In this document: one piece after another, positions 10,857 through 21,308 of the stretch
How positions within the stretch are numbered: position 1 is the stretch's first letter
Layout of the letters: each line of letters opens with the position of its first letter
Assembly (NCBI GenBank): GCA_011800155.1
Contig: CM022370.1
Span: 1,612,001-1,676,000 of the forward strand
Reading direction: 5' to 3'
Source: Flammulina velutipes
Lineage: Eukaryota; Basidiomycota; Agaricomycetes; Agaricales; Physalacriaceae
DNA length: 64,000 bases
Notes under the pieces: model-generated
Told to the model about the DNA's origin: nothing
Database searches by the model: none
What the model saw: the letters and a program-made list of their open reading frames with translations, nothing else
Position numbers and translations under genes: made by a program

Positions 10857-13800
10857 CTAATCCCTCTTGCTCAGTGCCTGCAACTGGACGTACTCGAAGT
10901 AATCCCCTTTCCTATTGATGAGTTGGTCGTGTGTTCCGGATTCGCTCACACGGCCCTCCTTGATGAAGTATCTAGATGCAAAGTAAGAGACCAGAAGCCG
11001 TCTTGAGAGCTACGAAGACTCACATTCTGTCCGCATTTTGGATGGTGGATAATCTATGCGCGATAGCAATAGTGGTACGACCTTTGGCAGCCTGGTCGAG
11101 AGCAGCTTGAACAACCTTTTCTGAACTAGAGTCCAAAGCTGATGTGGCCTCGTCCAAAAGAAGTACTTTAGGGTTTCGTAGCAATGCCCGAGCAATTGCG
11201 ATACGTTCTGGAAGCGTTGATAAGCCAATAAGCTCATAATAATCCCAGGCGAGTACTTACGCTTTTGTCCGCCAGAGAGTTGAGAACCTTTACCTCCAAC
11301 CTGAGTGTCGAAGCCGCTGAAGCGTTGTTAGCTGAAATTGATCACAATCAAAAGCTTGCTGACTTACTCAGGCAGACTCTGGATAAATTCGAGGATGTTA
11401 GCGTTCCGGCATGCTTGTTCGATCTCTTCTTGTGTCACTTCACTCTCGGGTTTGATAGCACCCAAGAGGATGTTGAAGCGAACAGTTCCAGCGTATAAGG
11501 TGGGCTCTTGAGATACCAAGGCAATCTGCTTGCGGTAATCCTGCACGTTGTATTCGTTGATTTTGACGCCGTCCATCTGAATTGCCAGTTAGCATGTATC
11601 AAAACGAAACATGAAGCAAACGCACATAGATGTCGCCAGCTAATGGGTCGTAGAAGCGCTCGATCAGTTGGATACTGGAGAGTACAGTCAGTATCTGGAA
11701 GCATGAACCTCAAATTTCACATACACTGTGCTCTTTCCGGAACCACTGGCCCCGACGAGAGCGATATATGTGCCAGGCTGCACTTGTAACGAGATATCGC
11801 GGAGAATCCTCACACCAGGGCGTGTAGGGTATCTGAAGTGAACGTTCTCCAGAGCGATGTGGCCCTGTGCCTTCTCCATATCAACCATCTTGCCCTCGGG
11901 AGACTCAGCATCGATCTCGGGAACACTGTCAAGTAACCTGATGATGTCGGAACCAGCACCCTTGGCGGAAGAAACGTCGGGAACGAAAGAAAAGACATTT
12001 CCAGCTTGAATGGCACCGAAAGTTGTGGACTTTCGCCAAGTCAGCATTGCATGAGATGAAAAAGCCTTAGGTACGCACCATTAACCCAACAAAGAATTGG
12101 AAGGTGCTGTACTCTCGGGCGGAAACTAAACGAGCACCGTACCAAAAGACGAGGGCAATCACGTAGAACGCCATAGACTGAGAAAGAGCGAAAAGCAAAT
12201 TGCTCCACACCGCCGTCCTGTTGGATTGAGCGAGAGGTCCTTCCAGACTTTCACTGTACAGACGAAGACATTCGTCTTCCCGAGTCAAGGATGCTACCGT
12301 GCGAATAGAACCAGCAGCCTCGCAAGCCAGTTGAGCAGATGCTTCATGTGCCTTCTTGTTCTTCTGGTCTTTTAAAACGACGACGCGCTGTAGGCCAATG
12401 TAAGGTCAAGACGAGTAGTAGAAATGGAATGCATACCAAGCGAATAAAACCGGCAGAGACAAGAACGGGCATGCAGGCTAGAACGCATAAGCATGTAGCT
12501 TGAAGCAGGACCAAAAAGACATACCGATACCAACGAGACCGAGTTTCCAAACGAAAACGAGACCCAAGATTGATCCACCGACAAGAGTTGCCATACTCTG
12601 GACTATACTGTGGACAAGATAAGCGAACACAACGCAAGGGACAACTGGATATACGTACGCAGCAAGGGTGGTACCAAACAGACCGTTGACTTTCTGCGGG
12701 TTCTCGCTAAGGTTGGACGTCAGACTTCCCGTCTAAGAACTCGAAGTGAGTTTAAATGAGAAAGGAAATGAGCGAAAATGCATACACTATGACTGTCCTC
12801 GTCGAAGTATTCGACTAGAAAAGGGCCTTGTTAGATTTGATAGCGAAATAATATTAAGTGCTCACTATCTTGGCGAAGAATCGCTTTGAAACTGAGAGAT
12901 CGGAGAATAACGCTCAATCTCGCTGCTGACGAGGCAAACAGATAGTTTTGCATGGCGATGCAGAAGGAGGAACCGATAGCAATAATAAAGAACCTGCAGG
13001 ACTATATTGGGGAACTGTCAACAAATAATAAGGAAGAACGTACCAAAGTGCATTGCGATCACCAGAGTGGCGCAACGCAGGTCCTGTCAGAGCAAAGCCG
13101 TCAATAGCCTTAGCTATCAAATCATTAGTCAACCGCAACGATCGATGAAGAAGAAAAAACGAACCATACACGATACCGAACGCAGGGAAGACAAGTCCAG
13201 TCAATGTGGCGAAAGCAGTGCCAAACATATATTGGCGCCATTGAGCTTTGTTGATGATGAACATCCGCGTGAACAAGACAAACAAGGAAACATCCTGTTC
13301 GGGGCGATCGGGATTCTCCAGGCGCCTCTGTTGGATGATCTGACTAGCCAGAGACTGGGTACCCGTATTCTTGCGTCCCAGGGGAATTTCCTCCTGCGCA
13401 GCTTTCTCCATGTCCTTGATTTCAACGGAGTCCTCGTCTTCATCACCTGCCATAGCATCTTCCTCCTTCGCTTCGCGAAGTTTTTGCGCGAGAACAAGCT
13501 TAGCGTATGCGCCATCCTCCTTAGCGAGAAGTTCGTTGTGGGTACCTTGCTCCAGAACGAGACCATCACCCATGACGAAGATGACATCGACGTCCTTTAT
13601 GGTGGAAAGGCGATGGGCGATGGTGATGGTAGTCCGACCAGCCGAAGCCTTGTCCAGGGCATCTTGGACGATACCCTCGCTTTGGGTATCTAATGCGCTA
13701 GTAGCTTCATCGAGTAGGAGAATACGAGGATCGGAGACGATGGCACGAGCGATAGCAATTCGTTGCTTCTGGCCGCCGGACAAGAGGAAGCCGCGCTCGC

Positions 13801-15861
13801 CAACCATGGTTTCGTAGCCCAATGGAAGCTTGGAGATGAAACCATCGGCGTTTGCTTTCACGCAAGCCTCCTTGATGAGCTTGAACTGTTCTTCTGGAGA
13901 TGCGTACTCGTAAGGCGTATTGATAAGGCCGTGGGCAACATTGCCGCGGATAGTTGTGGCGAAAAGAGTAGGTTCCTGCGACACGAGTCCGATAGTCGAG
14001 CGCAGCCATTTCAAGTTGAGGTTTCGAAGGTTGCGACCATCCAGATACACGTTTCCGACGCTAGGATCATAGAAGCGTTCAACCAAAGACACGATGGTAG
14101 ATTTCCCAGAACCAGAGGCGCCAACGAGAGCCGCCGTTTTTCCTGCTTTGAAAGTGATGTTGACGCCCTTGACGACGGAAACATTAGGGCGTGATGGATA
14201 GTTGAAGTGGATGTCCTCTAGTTTGATTTCTCCCTCCACCGAGTCTGGCTTTTCTCCACTAGGATCCGCGGAGTCGATATCGGGTACACGGTCGATCGTA
14301 GAGAATAACTTGGCCGCTGCGCCACGACCTCGTGTGATAGCTAGACAAAAAACTTTCAATATGGAGATTGAGGTGGAACCTAACAGTTTCCGTACCTTGC
14401 ATTTCTGGTGCCAACATAGCAAGTGACAAAGAACCAATGAGAATGGCCATGAAGACATTGATGACAGCACCAGCATCAGCTGAAAACAGTCATATCAGCA
14501 AAAGAGTAATACATAAATCTAGATCCATACCATGGCCTTGTAAAATGAGTGTGGTGCCAAAGGAGAAGGCTGTGAATAGTTTGAGCCTCTGAACGGCGTG
14601 TCCGAGGATGGACTCACCAAGTCCGTATGATGAATATATGCAAAAGAAGAAGCAGGACATCCCTCCACCCAACCACATGGAGGCCTTTACTTCGACCTCA
14701 CCTGATTGGAAGATGTGGCCATCATACAACGCGGAGAGGATCCGCTGAGTGCCGAAAGCTTGCGCTGTCCTAACGGTGGAAATGACTTCCTCCGCGACGG
14801 AACCCGCATCAGCAGTGTATTTGAGTGACATCCTGAGAAACGACCATTAGGACCTATAATATCGCCTCAAATGCTTACTACTCACTGCATGTATTTCGAT
14901 ACCACCTTGTTCATGATACCACCGGCAATGGCAATACAGGGCAACAAGGATGACATGGCTAGAGCTAGCCGCCACGAACGAATATATGCCAGGATGAAAC
15001 CAGCAAAGAACGCAGCCATGAAGGAGGCCACGAGAGCCACCTTTTCGGAGATACCTTGTTGCACCAAATCTAAAGGGCCAAATGAGCGACAAGAGATTTC
15101 GAGAAATGAGATGCATACGAGTGTCCGTCTGGATGCGAGTTGCGACCTCTCCAGCACCGACAGAGTCAAAGAATTGGATGTCCTGACGTAGGACAGCACG
15201 AAGATAGCGTTCCCGAATGCGTTTCGCGTTAACTTCGGCGGTATAGACCCAGATGTACATATAGATGAATGTGCAGACCAAGATACCGATACCTACAAAA
15301 TGAGATGAGACATGCGTATAGTGGCAGGAGCCCACGTACCAATAAGGACGAGGTATAGCGCAAGCTTCGCAGACTGTGAACGGAACGAGGCTGCGGTTGC
15401 TGGAAGAGCTTCTTCAGCTCCTGGCACGCCTGCGTCGATTTCTAAGATCAGAGCTTGGAACTTGACGAATTCGTTGATGAGATTTCCGAAGAGGAGAGTC
15501 ATAAGAGGCTGTAGACAGGCGTAAATGAAGGGAGACAGGCGTAGGGGATAATGGTCTCACTTGTGCTGCACCAGCTGCTGCTGCTGCGACCAAGCCAATT
15601 GCATCGATGAAGAGCTCGAACTTTGTGGAGAAGCTAATGTATAATGTGAGTTCAAAGGCGGAGCATACGTCGATGGACAAACCGGAAGAGTTGGGTGAAG
15701 GAAATGGGAGGAATGGCTGGTTCTGCCGGGATTGAAATAGTGACCTCGGAGTTTTTGTCGTCGTTGGACTCGACGGAGGGGACCTGCTTCTTCTTGTTGA
15801 ACACTGAGAGGAAGCCAGTCTTTCCGTTCGCGGTGCTCGGACGCGACTCTGACTTGGCCAT
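10857..15861 (-). CDS. Full-size ABCB (MDR/P-glycoprotein-type) exporter
   Basis: An ATP-driven efflux pump of the plasma or another membrane, with the layout TMD1-NBD1-TMD2-NBD2 and roughly 1,300 residues. It starts at [10 protein letters not shown] (15861) with a cytosolic Lys/Ser-rich leader, then transmembrane helices (for example [14 protein letters not shown] and [19 protein letters not shown]). NBD1 has Walker [10 protein letters not shown], the Q-loop VSQEPTLF, signature [16 protein letters not shown], Walker [13 protein letters not shown] and the H-loop IAHRLST. An acidic linker follows (GDEDEDSVE). TMD2 is cut into many small exons. NBD2 has a second [19 protein letters not shown], a QLSGGQK-type signature and [10 protein letters not shown]. 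The C-terminus is [11 protein letters not shown]. Both ATP sites look canonical. Substrates cannot be read from sequence; relatives move drugs, toxins or the farnesylated mating pheromone. Confidence 0.93.
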
Positions 15862-18130
15862 GATGGTGGTGGTGAGAGACAAACCAAAGCGCAGGACTTT
15901 TTGTTCTTGATAGGTTCCCGATATAGATCGTCTACTCTTGCTGCAAAATTAGCCGCAAATCACAGCTCGTCTTTATGTACCTGCCTCGGCAACCGAGAGC
16001 GACAGCGACCGAGTGCTTCTTGCACATTTTGGGACGAGATATTGATTCAAAAATGCGTCTGACTCATCAAGAGCCTCGTCACCGAGCCGTGTCAGGTACC
16101 GGCGAGTTAACCGACGTCTATTTTAATACGCCACTTTCATTCGTGTCTCGTCGGCCATCCTTCCAACTACACTACTGTCAAGTTTTAGACTCAAAACTAC
16201 ATCAGAGCATATACTGTCGACTGAACATCAAGAAAAGTAAAGTGAGTGTCATCGGAATTGCGTAATTCGGACCGAAACTCTGGTACTGCGCTAGTCTGCG
16301 CCACATCGAGCCGCGTCTTCCTCGAGATTTTTTTGCTGATCACAGCTACTGAATAGATGTCTATCTTGACCCGTATGACTCGATTCCCTTGTACTCAATA
16401 CATCACACACTATGACTCATCAGCTCTACAGTTTGAAACCAATGTCGTACCATAGATACGTACCACTTGTCAATTCCGGTTGGCCCTTTGCCCCCTGTTG
16501 CTGAAGCTTCGTGTTCCTTTTCACATTTCTACGTAATGGTACTTAACACTCCTCTTCCTTCGGAGAGTAGCATGGAATACGGCCAATATCCCAGTCGAGC
16601 TCACCAAATCCCGACTTGACATTGACTACACTGTATAAAGTTAACTTTGAATCACAAGCAGGAACCGCCGGCCCCGAATCCATCATGCCTTTAGGCTCCC
16701 CATCTGCCCACCCGGCACGCTGCCACAAAGCCACGTATGTTACAGTGACGTTGTGGGGTCAGCTGCCAACGAGCTCTAGCCTTCAGCTACATAGCAGCTG
16801 GGTCAATTCTAATTTCCCAGGGTGTGGGAAAGTTTCAAAATTTATTCGGTACTTGACGTCGGATCAGTGCGCCACATAGTCATTGCATCTTGGGATATTC
16901 TAATCCGATGTAAGAAGAAGATAGCATTCACAGTCGTTGGACATAGTCTCACTCACTGTCTCCAAGGCCAGGTTCCTAGGGGATGGCCCGCTTGTAAAGT
17001 TAGACAAATCCCATAACTTGTTCTCTTATTTCCCAGATCAATTGCTATGTTATGTATTGCGAGTAACTACTGAAATTCAGCGTCTCATATATTGAGACCA
17101 TCTCATCTATCTCATGTCTGCTACCAATATGCACGAAAAGATGGTAAGTCAGTAGAATAAGAATATAGTGACGGGATCACAGTTTACGCCACCACGGGCA
17201 AAGTTATGGCTTGTGTGGCGTTGATTAAGATTACTCCTCCGATAATTAAATAGCAAAGATCCCCGGCGTTGAGATGATGATCCTAAAGATTTTTTTGAAG
17301 CGGAAAGACGAGAAATCCACCTCGACAATCCCATACCAAAACTATTATCTAACTTCTTCCATTCCCATGGTATGTACATTCTCCACCAGCACGACTAACA
17401 AGTCACACCAGCAAAGGACCGCACAAAATGGCAAGGAAGCCAGTTAGACAATAACTGGTGTGGGGGGATGTGAGGGTAGATCATTTCGACGACGAGTGAA
17501 AGGGACGAAGCTGAAGAACGGAAATAAAACACGGTGGGCCTTTTATACCATTCACAGTGCGCACGGACACTCACACATGCGGATAGTGACGACACACTAA
17601 TTTCGGGGTGTACTGGATCCTGATGGGTCGCGGATAAGAGGTGGGAAAACGGAGAAAAGGAAAATAGATACCGCGCCGGGAAATGGACGTCGATCGCGAG
17701 AGTACGAGCCAGTAGAGCGCTAAGCGCGTCGAGCAGCGGACAACGAAGAAAGATGGAAAATAAGGAACATGATTTTGAAATTGAGTATGCCTCCGTGGAA
17801 GCAAATTTGAGAAATACCTCCACGCAGTGTTCTCTCTTGACAAGTAAACCACTTCGTATCTGCGCCATACACTTGGCCTCATTGCAGTGAGCATTGAATA
17901 AAGCTGGTGAATGGTCAAGACATAGCCACGCTGACAATCATGCATCGTCCTTATCAAACACATCAGTTATGATTCAGAGATTAGAATTCCCACCCAATGA
18001 CACAAAGTAATACTAATACGACCGACGACTAGCTTCAGGTCGACAAAAAACATCAGTCCAAAACAATAAAACTGATTTGACAACGCTAACATCATCATAC
18101 ATGTACTTTTATGGCCGTCGAGCGGCGGAT
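15862..18130. other. Large intergenic region, 2.27 kb
   Basis: The second-longest stretch in the window without a supported gene; only the 42,731-48,148 neighbourhood is comparably sparse. It should contain the ABC exporter promoter at its left end and the FKBP 3' region at its right end. Open frames at about 17400-17960 on the minus strand have no recognisable domain, no convincing splice sites and unusual Cys/His/Arg-rich composition. I found no tRNA signature, transposon ends or tandem repeats. Confidence 0.5.
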
Positions 18131-19525
18131 TTACTTGACGCTGACGAGCTTGCACTCTGTGGATGGTCAGAAATTGCGCTACAACGGGACCACCGTGCTC
18201 ACCAAACGTCAAAGTGGAGTTGCCAGGAATTTGAGGCGGGCTGCCTTTCTTGCCGTAGGCGAGCCCAGGAGGAATGACGAGGAGACGCTCGCCTCCAACC
18301 TGCATACCCGCGATACCCTCGTCCCATCCCTTAATCACCTCTCCGTTACCCAGACGGAATGCAAACTATGGTATCACACGCGTCAGCACACATGATCTTC
18401 CTGGAGCAATGCAGAACAGAACGTACAGGCTTGCCCTTGGTGTTCTGATCAAAGATTTTGCCATTTTGGAGCTTTCCGATGTATCTCATCTCGATCCTCT
18501 GTCCTTTCTTTGCTTGGGGACCGGTGCCGACCTTCGAGTCGGTGATCCTAAGACCACTGGGAAGCTCCTTTGTCTCTCCTTTTGAGGCTTTCTCCTTCTT
18601 GTCCTTCTTCTCAGGCGTGGGAGCGACTTTGTCTTCGACGGCCTTACCATCTTCACCCTTCTGCTTCTTCTGCTTTTTCTTATCTGCCTTGGACAGCTTA
18701 GCGGGAGCGTCGGCACCATCGACGTCCATGGATTCTCTGGGGCGCTTGAGCTGCTTGGGCTTGCCGGCCTCGGCGTCGCTGTCAATTTCCTCGAAACGGC
18801 TAGCAATGCATTAGTTTGGGAGATAGAAAACGGTAAGAAGGCGCACTCAGCATCGCTGTCAAGGTCGGCAGCGTCAATCTCGACATCAGAGCTGACATCT
18901 TGGAGACGATAGGCCTCTTCTTCAGAGTCGATCGACGATTCTGAATCCGAGTCCAAGCCGCCCATGGATGCTTGGTCTGGTAGATGATTAGTACACAGCG
19001 GATACAAATATCAAGGCAAACGAACGTATTCTCTGACCGGTGATGTACACAGTGCTAATAAGTTTGGATGAGTATTTGTGCACGAAAATGGAGGCAGGAT
19101 GCGTACTTTTGACCAGTGACAATAAATTTGTAGATACCGTCCTGGGGGATGACGATGTCGGTGGAGATTTGCTCAACCTTTGGGACGATGGTTAGGTGTC
19201 AATTGTCGTGAAATCGACGCGTCGTACCTTGCCACACGTCAAAGAGCAGATGGTAGTAGCGATTTCTGGCTCATGGGCTGGACCTTGCTCTTCGTTGTCC
19301 CAGCTGGGGTTCTGATAGACCAGCTTGACGGTAGAACGTCCAGTTTTGTTGGGGGTTTCCTCATCATCACCGAGAGCGACATTGGTGATTTTTATGTCGG
19401 TTTCTGCCTCAAACTCGACGCCTTTTGCAGACGGAGAGACTTTTAAACTCCTATAGGAGATATCAGTACGCCTTGGATGAGATATCGAGCACAGTAACGC
19501 ACCAAAGACCTATAACGCTGTTCAT
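18131..19525 (-). CDS. FPR4: Nucleolar FKBP-type peptidyl-prolyl isomerase (Fpr3/Fpr4-like)
   Basis: A proline isomerase of the nucleoplasmin-like FKBP group, which acts in the nucleolus and on histones as a chaperone. The first exon encodes MNSVIGLW and splices in phase (TG|GTGCGT) to [10 protein letters not shown], matching the family's N-terminal nucleoplasmin-like beta domain, which continues through [12 protein letters not shown] and [14 protein letters not shown] central acidic stretch ([14 protein letters not shown]) and a lysine-rich block ([27 protein letters not shown]) precede the catalytic FKBP domain. That domain contains [58 protein letters not shown] and IPGNSTLTF. The last splice gives ECKLVSVK and stop. 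Whether it corresponds to yeast Fpr3 or Fpr4 cannot be decided, so the symbol marks the group. Confidence 0.93.
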
Positions 19526-19645
19526 GTTGGCAGTTAACTCGAAGAAAAAAAGTTGATGCGATCAGTGCCACACGGACCGCATTGAAACTCCGACCGACCC
19601 ACCTTCGTACCGTGACCGCGATCTCCTTACAGTTGCCTACACTCG

Positions 19646-20450
19646 ATGGTGAGCTCGTCGCCGCCATTATCCAACGCATATATTCATGAATATAGTCCAA
19701 CGCTCTCAGGCCATATCTTGCTGCGGTTCGCTCGACGTTGACCGCAGCGTTGACGCTCGAGAACTTCTCGTCGCAGGCAAGTCAGACGTTGCCATCGCAG
19801 TCGCCGATGCTCACAGCAGCCTGCAGGTCGTAGAACGCCACAACAAACCAGAGGTAGAGGCAGCGTGCGTACGACGACAGCGACGGCGGCACATTGCTAA
19901 CTATGCGTAGTGGATCCAAGGAAGTCCTCCTCAATCCTCTGGTCATTTCAAGAAATGAGAACGAGCGCGTCCTCATCGAATCGTCCATTAACTCTATCCG
20001 ACTCAGCATAAAGATCAAGCAAGCAGACGAAATCGAGAGGATACTGTGCCACAAGTTTACTCGTTTCATGATGCAGCGTGCGGAGAGCTTCATTGTCCTC
20101 AGACGAAAGCCTGTGCAGGTGCGCAGTCGCCGTATTTTACACTCATTATACTCACGTCGGCGACAGGGATACGATATCTCATTCCTCATAACAAACACGC
20201 ACGCAGAGACGATGCTCAAACACAAAATCGTCGACTTTATCATCGAGTCAGTCCAGCAATCGATCTCTCCGTTTCGCTCGACTTACACTCTTCCCAGGTT
20301 CATGAAGGAAGTAGACAGAGAAATCAGCGACATGAAGCTCAGCTTGAACGCCAGAGCCCGCATCGTCGCCGAGTCGTATCTTACTGCTGTCAGTCCCCAT
20401 CTCTTATCCCTCGCTCCGTCTAACAGTCCATTCTTCAGATTATCACATGA
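19646..20450 (+). CDS. ARC19: Actin-related protein 2/3 complex subunit 4 (p20)
   Basis: A core subunit of the seven-protein Arp2/3 complex, which nucleates branched actin filaments at endocytic patches. The coding region begins with an exon containing only the start codon (19646-19648). A 47-nt intron follows, then [15 protein letters not shown]. The second intron starts GCAAGT (GC-AG type) after ENFSSQ. Next comes [12 protein letters not shown] and a further intron, then [48 protein letters not shown] and [19 protein letters not shown], all near-invariant in the family. The C-terminal residues after SYLTA differ from the usual KNF ending; the last exon is short and its acceptor is ambiguous. 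The length, about 168 residues, is normal. The start is 120 bp from the divergent FKBP gene. Confidence 0.95.
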
Positions 20451-20491
20451 ATGTAATACGCTTCAAATGTATCATTAGATTGGACCAGCCC

Positions 20492-21217
20492 TCATCTGAG
20501 TTTCGCCTTCAGCTTTTCCTTGACGCTCTCCCATTCCCTCGCCAGAATACTATAGCTCGCCACATCCACAAAGTGATCAGGATCCTCCAAATCCCCCCAG
20601 TGCTCCCTCAACACCCCATCCAACTTCGCTCCGGCAACACGGTCAAACCATCCCCTCATCTGCGCATTCCCCACCGCCGTCTCAAAGTAAACACGGTTCA
20701 AATGCCTCTCCTCAAACACATAGCACAACAATGCGTAGAACGCCTCTGTCGCGATACCTTTCCCCTGAAATTCCGGCAGAAGCAAAATGCCACCCTCGCA
20801 AGATCGATGCAACGGCTCGAGACGCTTCAATCCTACTGTCCCCGCAAACTGCAGCTTCCCCTCGTCGTCGGGTATGTGGATGTGGTAGTCTGCGAATCCC
20901 GGATCGCTGGATCGATCTTTTCTGAGCTTCGCCGCGTCCTCTGAGTTCATTGTTATGGGCATCTGGGGAAGATGGCGCCGGATATTGGGATGGCTGCGCA
21001 ATCTGGCGACCAGATGGTCCTCAGAGTCGTCGGCGCCTGCCAAATCGAATTGAAGACGGCCAGTTGGGGAAGTTAACTGCTGTGGGTGATTTCCAGCCAT
21101 GAGGGGAGTTGGGAAAATACCATTTGAAATCGTCTCATAATGTCGCATACAACACCATATGGGCCTAGGCAGACGACTGACAAAGTGTTTGAATTGAGAA
21201 TACATATGGCGGGACAT
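20492..21217 (-). CDS. GNAT-family N-acetyltransferase (RimJ/RimL-like)
   Basis: A single-exon GCN5-related acetyltransferase that moves acetyl from acetyl-CoA to an amine. After a variable N-terminus comes the first strand-helix (GRLQFDLAGADDSEDHLVAR), then FADYHIHIPDDEG, the central strand KLQFAGTVGLKRL, and motif A with the acetyl-CoA pyrophosphate loop LLLPEFQGKGIATEAFYALL. HLNRVYFETAVGN and GWFDRVAGAKLDGVLREHW follow, typical of RimJ/RimL-like members. The start is uncertain: ATG 21217 gives a 240-residue protein with an odd basic leader, while the internal MAGNHPQQL at about 21100 fits the usual family start better. Substrate unknown. The gene is tail-to-tail with ARC19, with 41 bp between stop codons. 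Confidence 0.85.
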   Translation of the reverse strand: MSRHMYSQFKHFVSRLPRPIWCCMRHYETISNGIFPTPLMAGNHPQQLTSPTGRLQFDLAGADDSEDHLVARLRSHPNIRRHLPQMPITMNSEDAAKLRKDRSSDPGFADYHIHIPDDEGKLQFAGTVGLKRLEPLHRSCEGGILLLPEFQGKGIATEAFYALLCYVFEERHLNRVYFETAVGNAQMRGWFDRVAGAKLDGVLREHWGDLEDPDHFVDVASYSILAREWESVKEKLKAKLR

Positions 21218-21308
21218 CGCCGCGACCTTGATAATATACGTTAAGCAATATTTGTGTTAGTTGAGTATGTGTAGGATTTAGCAACGAGTCCGAGCAGTGT
21301 ATATGTTT

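Noticed and set aside
13007..13817. Long plus-strand frames over the ABC exporter
   Set aside because: They are antisense shadows of the conserved nucleotide-binding domain and linker, which carry all ABC motifs on the minus strand.
17395..17963. Open frames of 130-180 codons on the minus strand in the 2.3-kb gap
   Set aside because: Two frames overlap each other, composition is Cys/His/Arg-rich without domain pattern, and no splice sites extend them. Chance frames are more likely.
10857..18130. A secondary-metabolite cluster linking the ABC exporter, lipase and regulator
   Set aside because: No backbone enzyme (polyketide, peptide or terpene synthase) or tailoring oxygenase is present between 5 and 18 kb.
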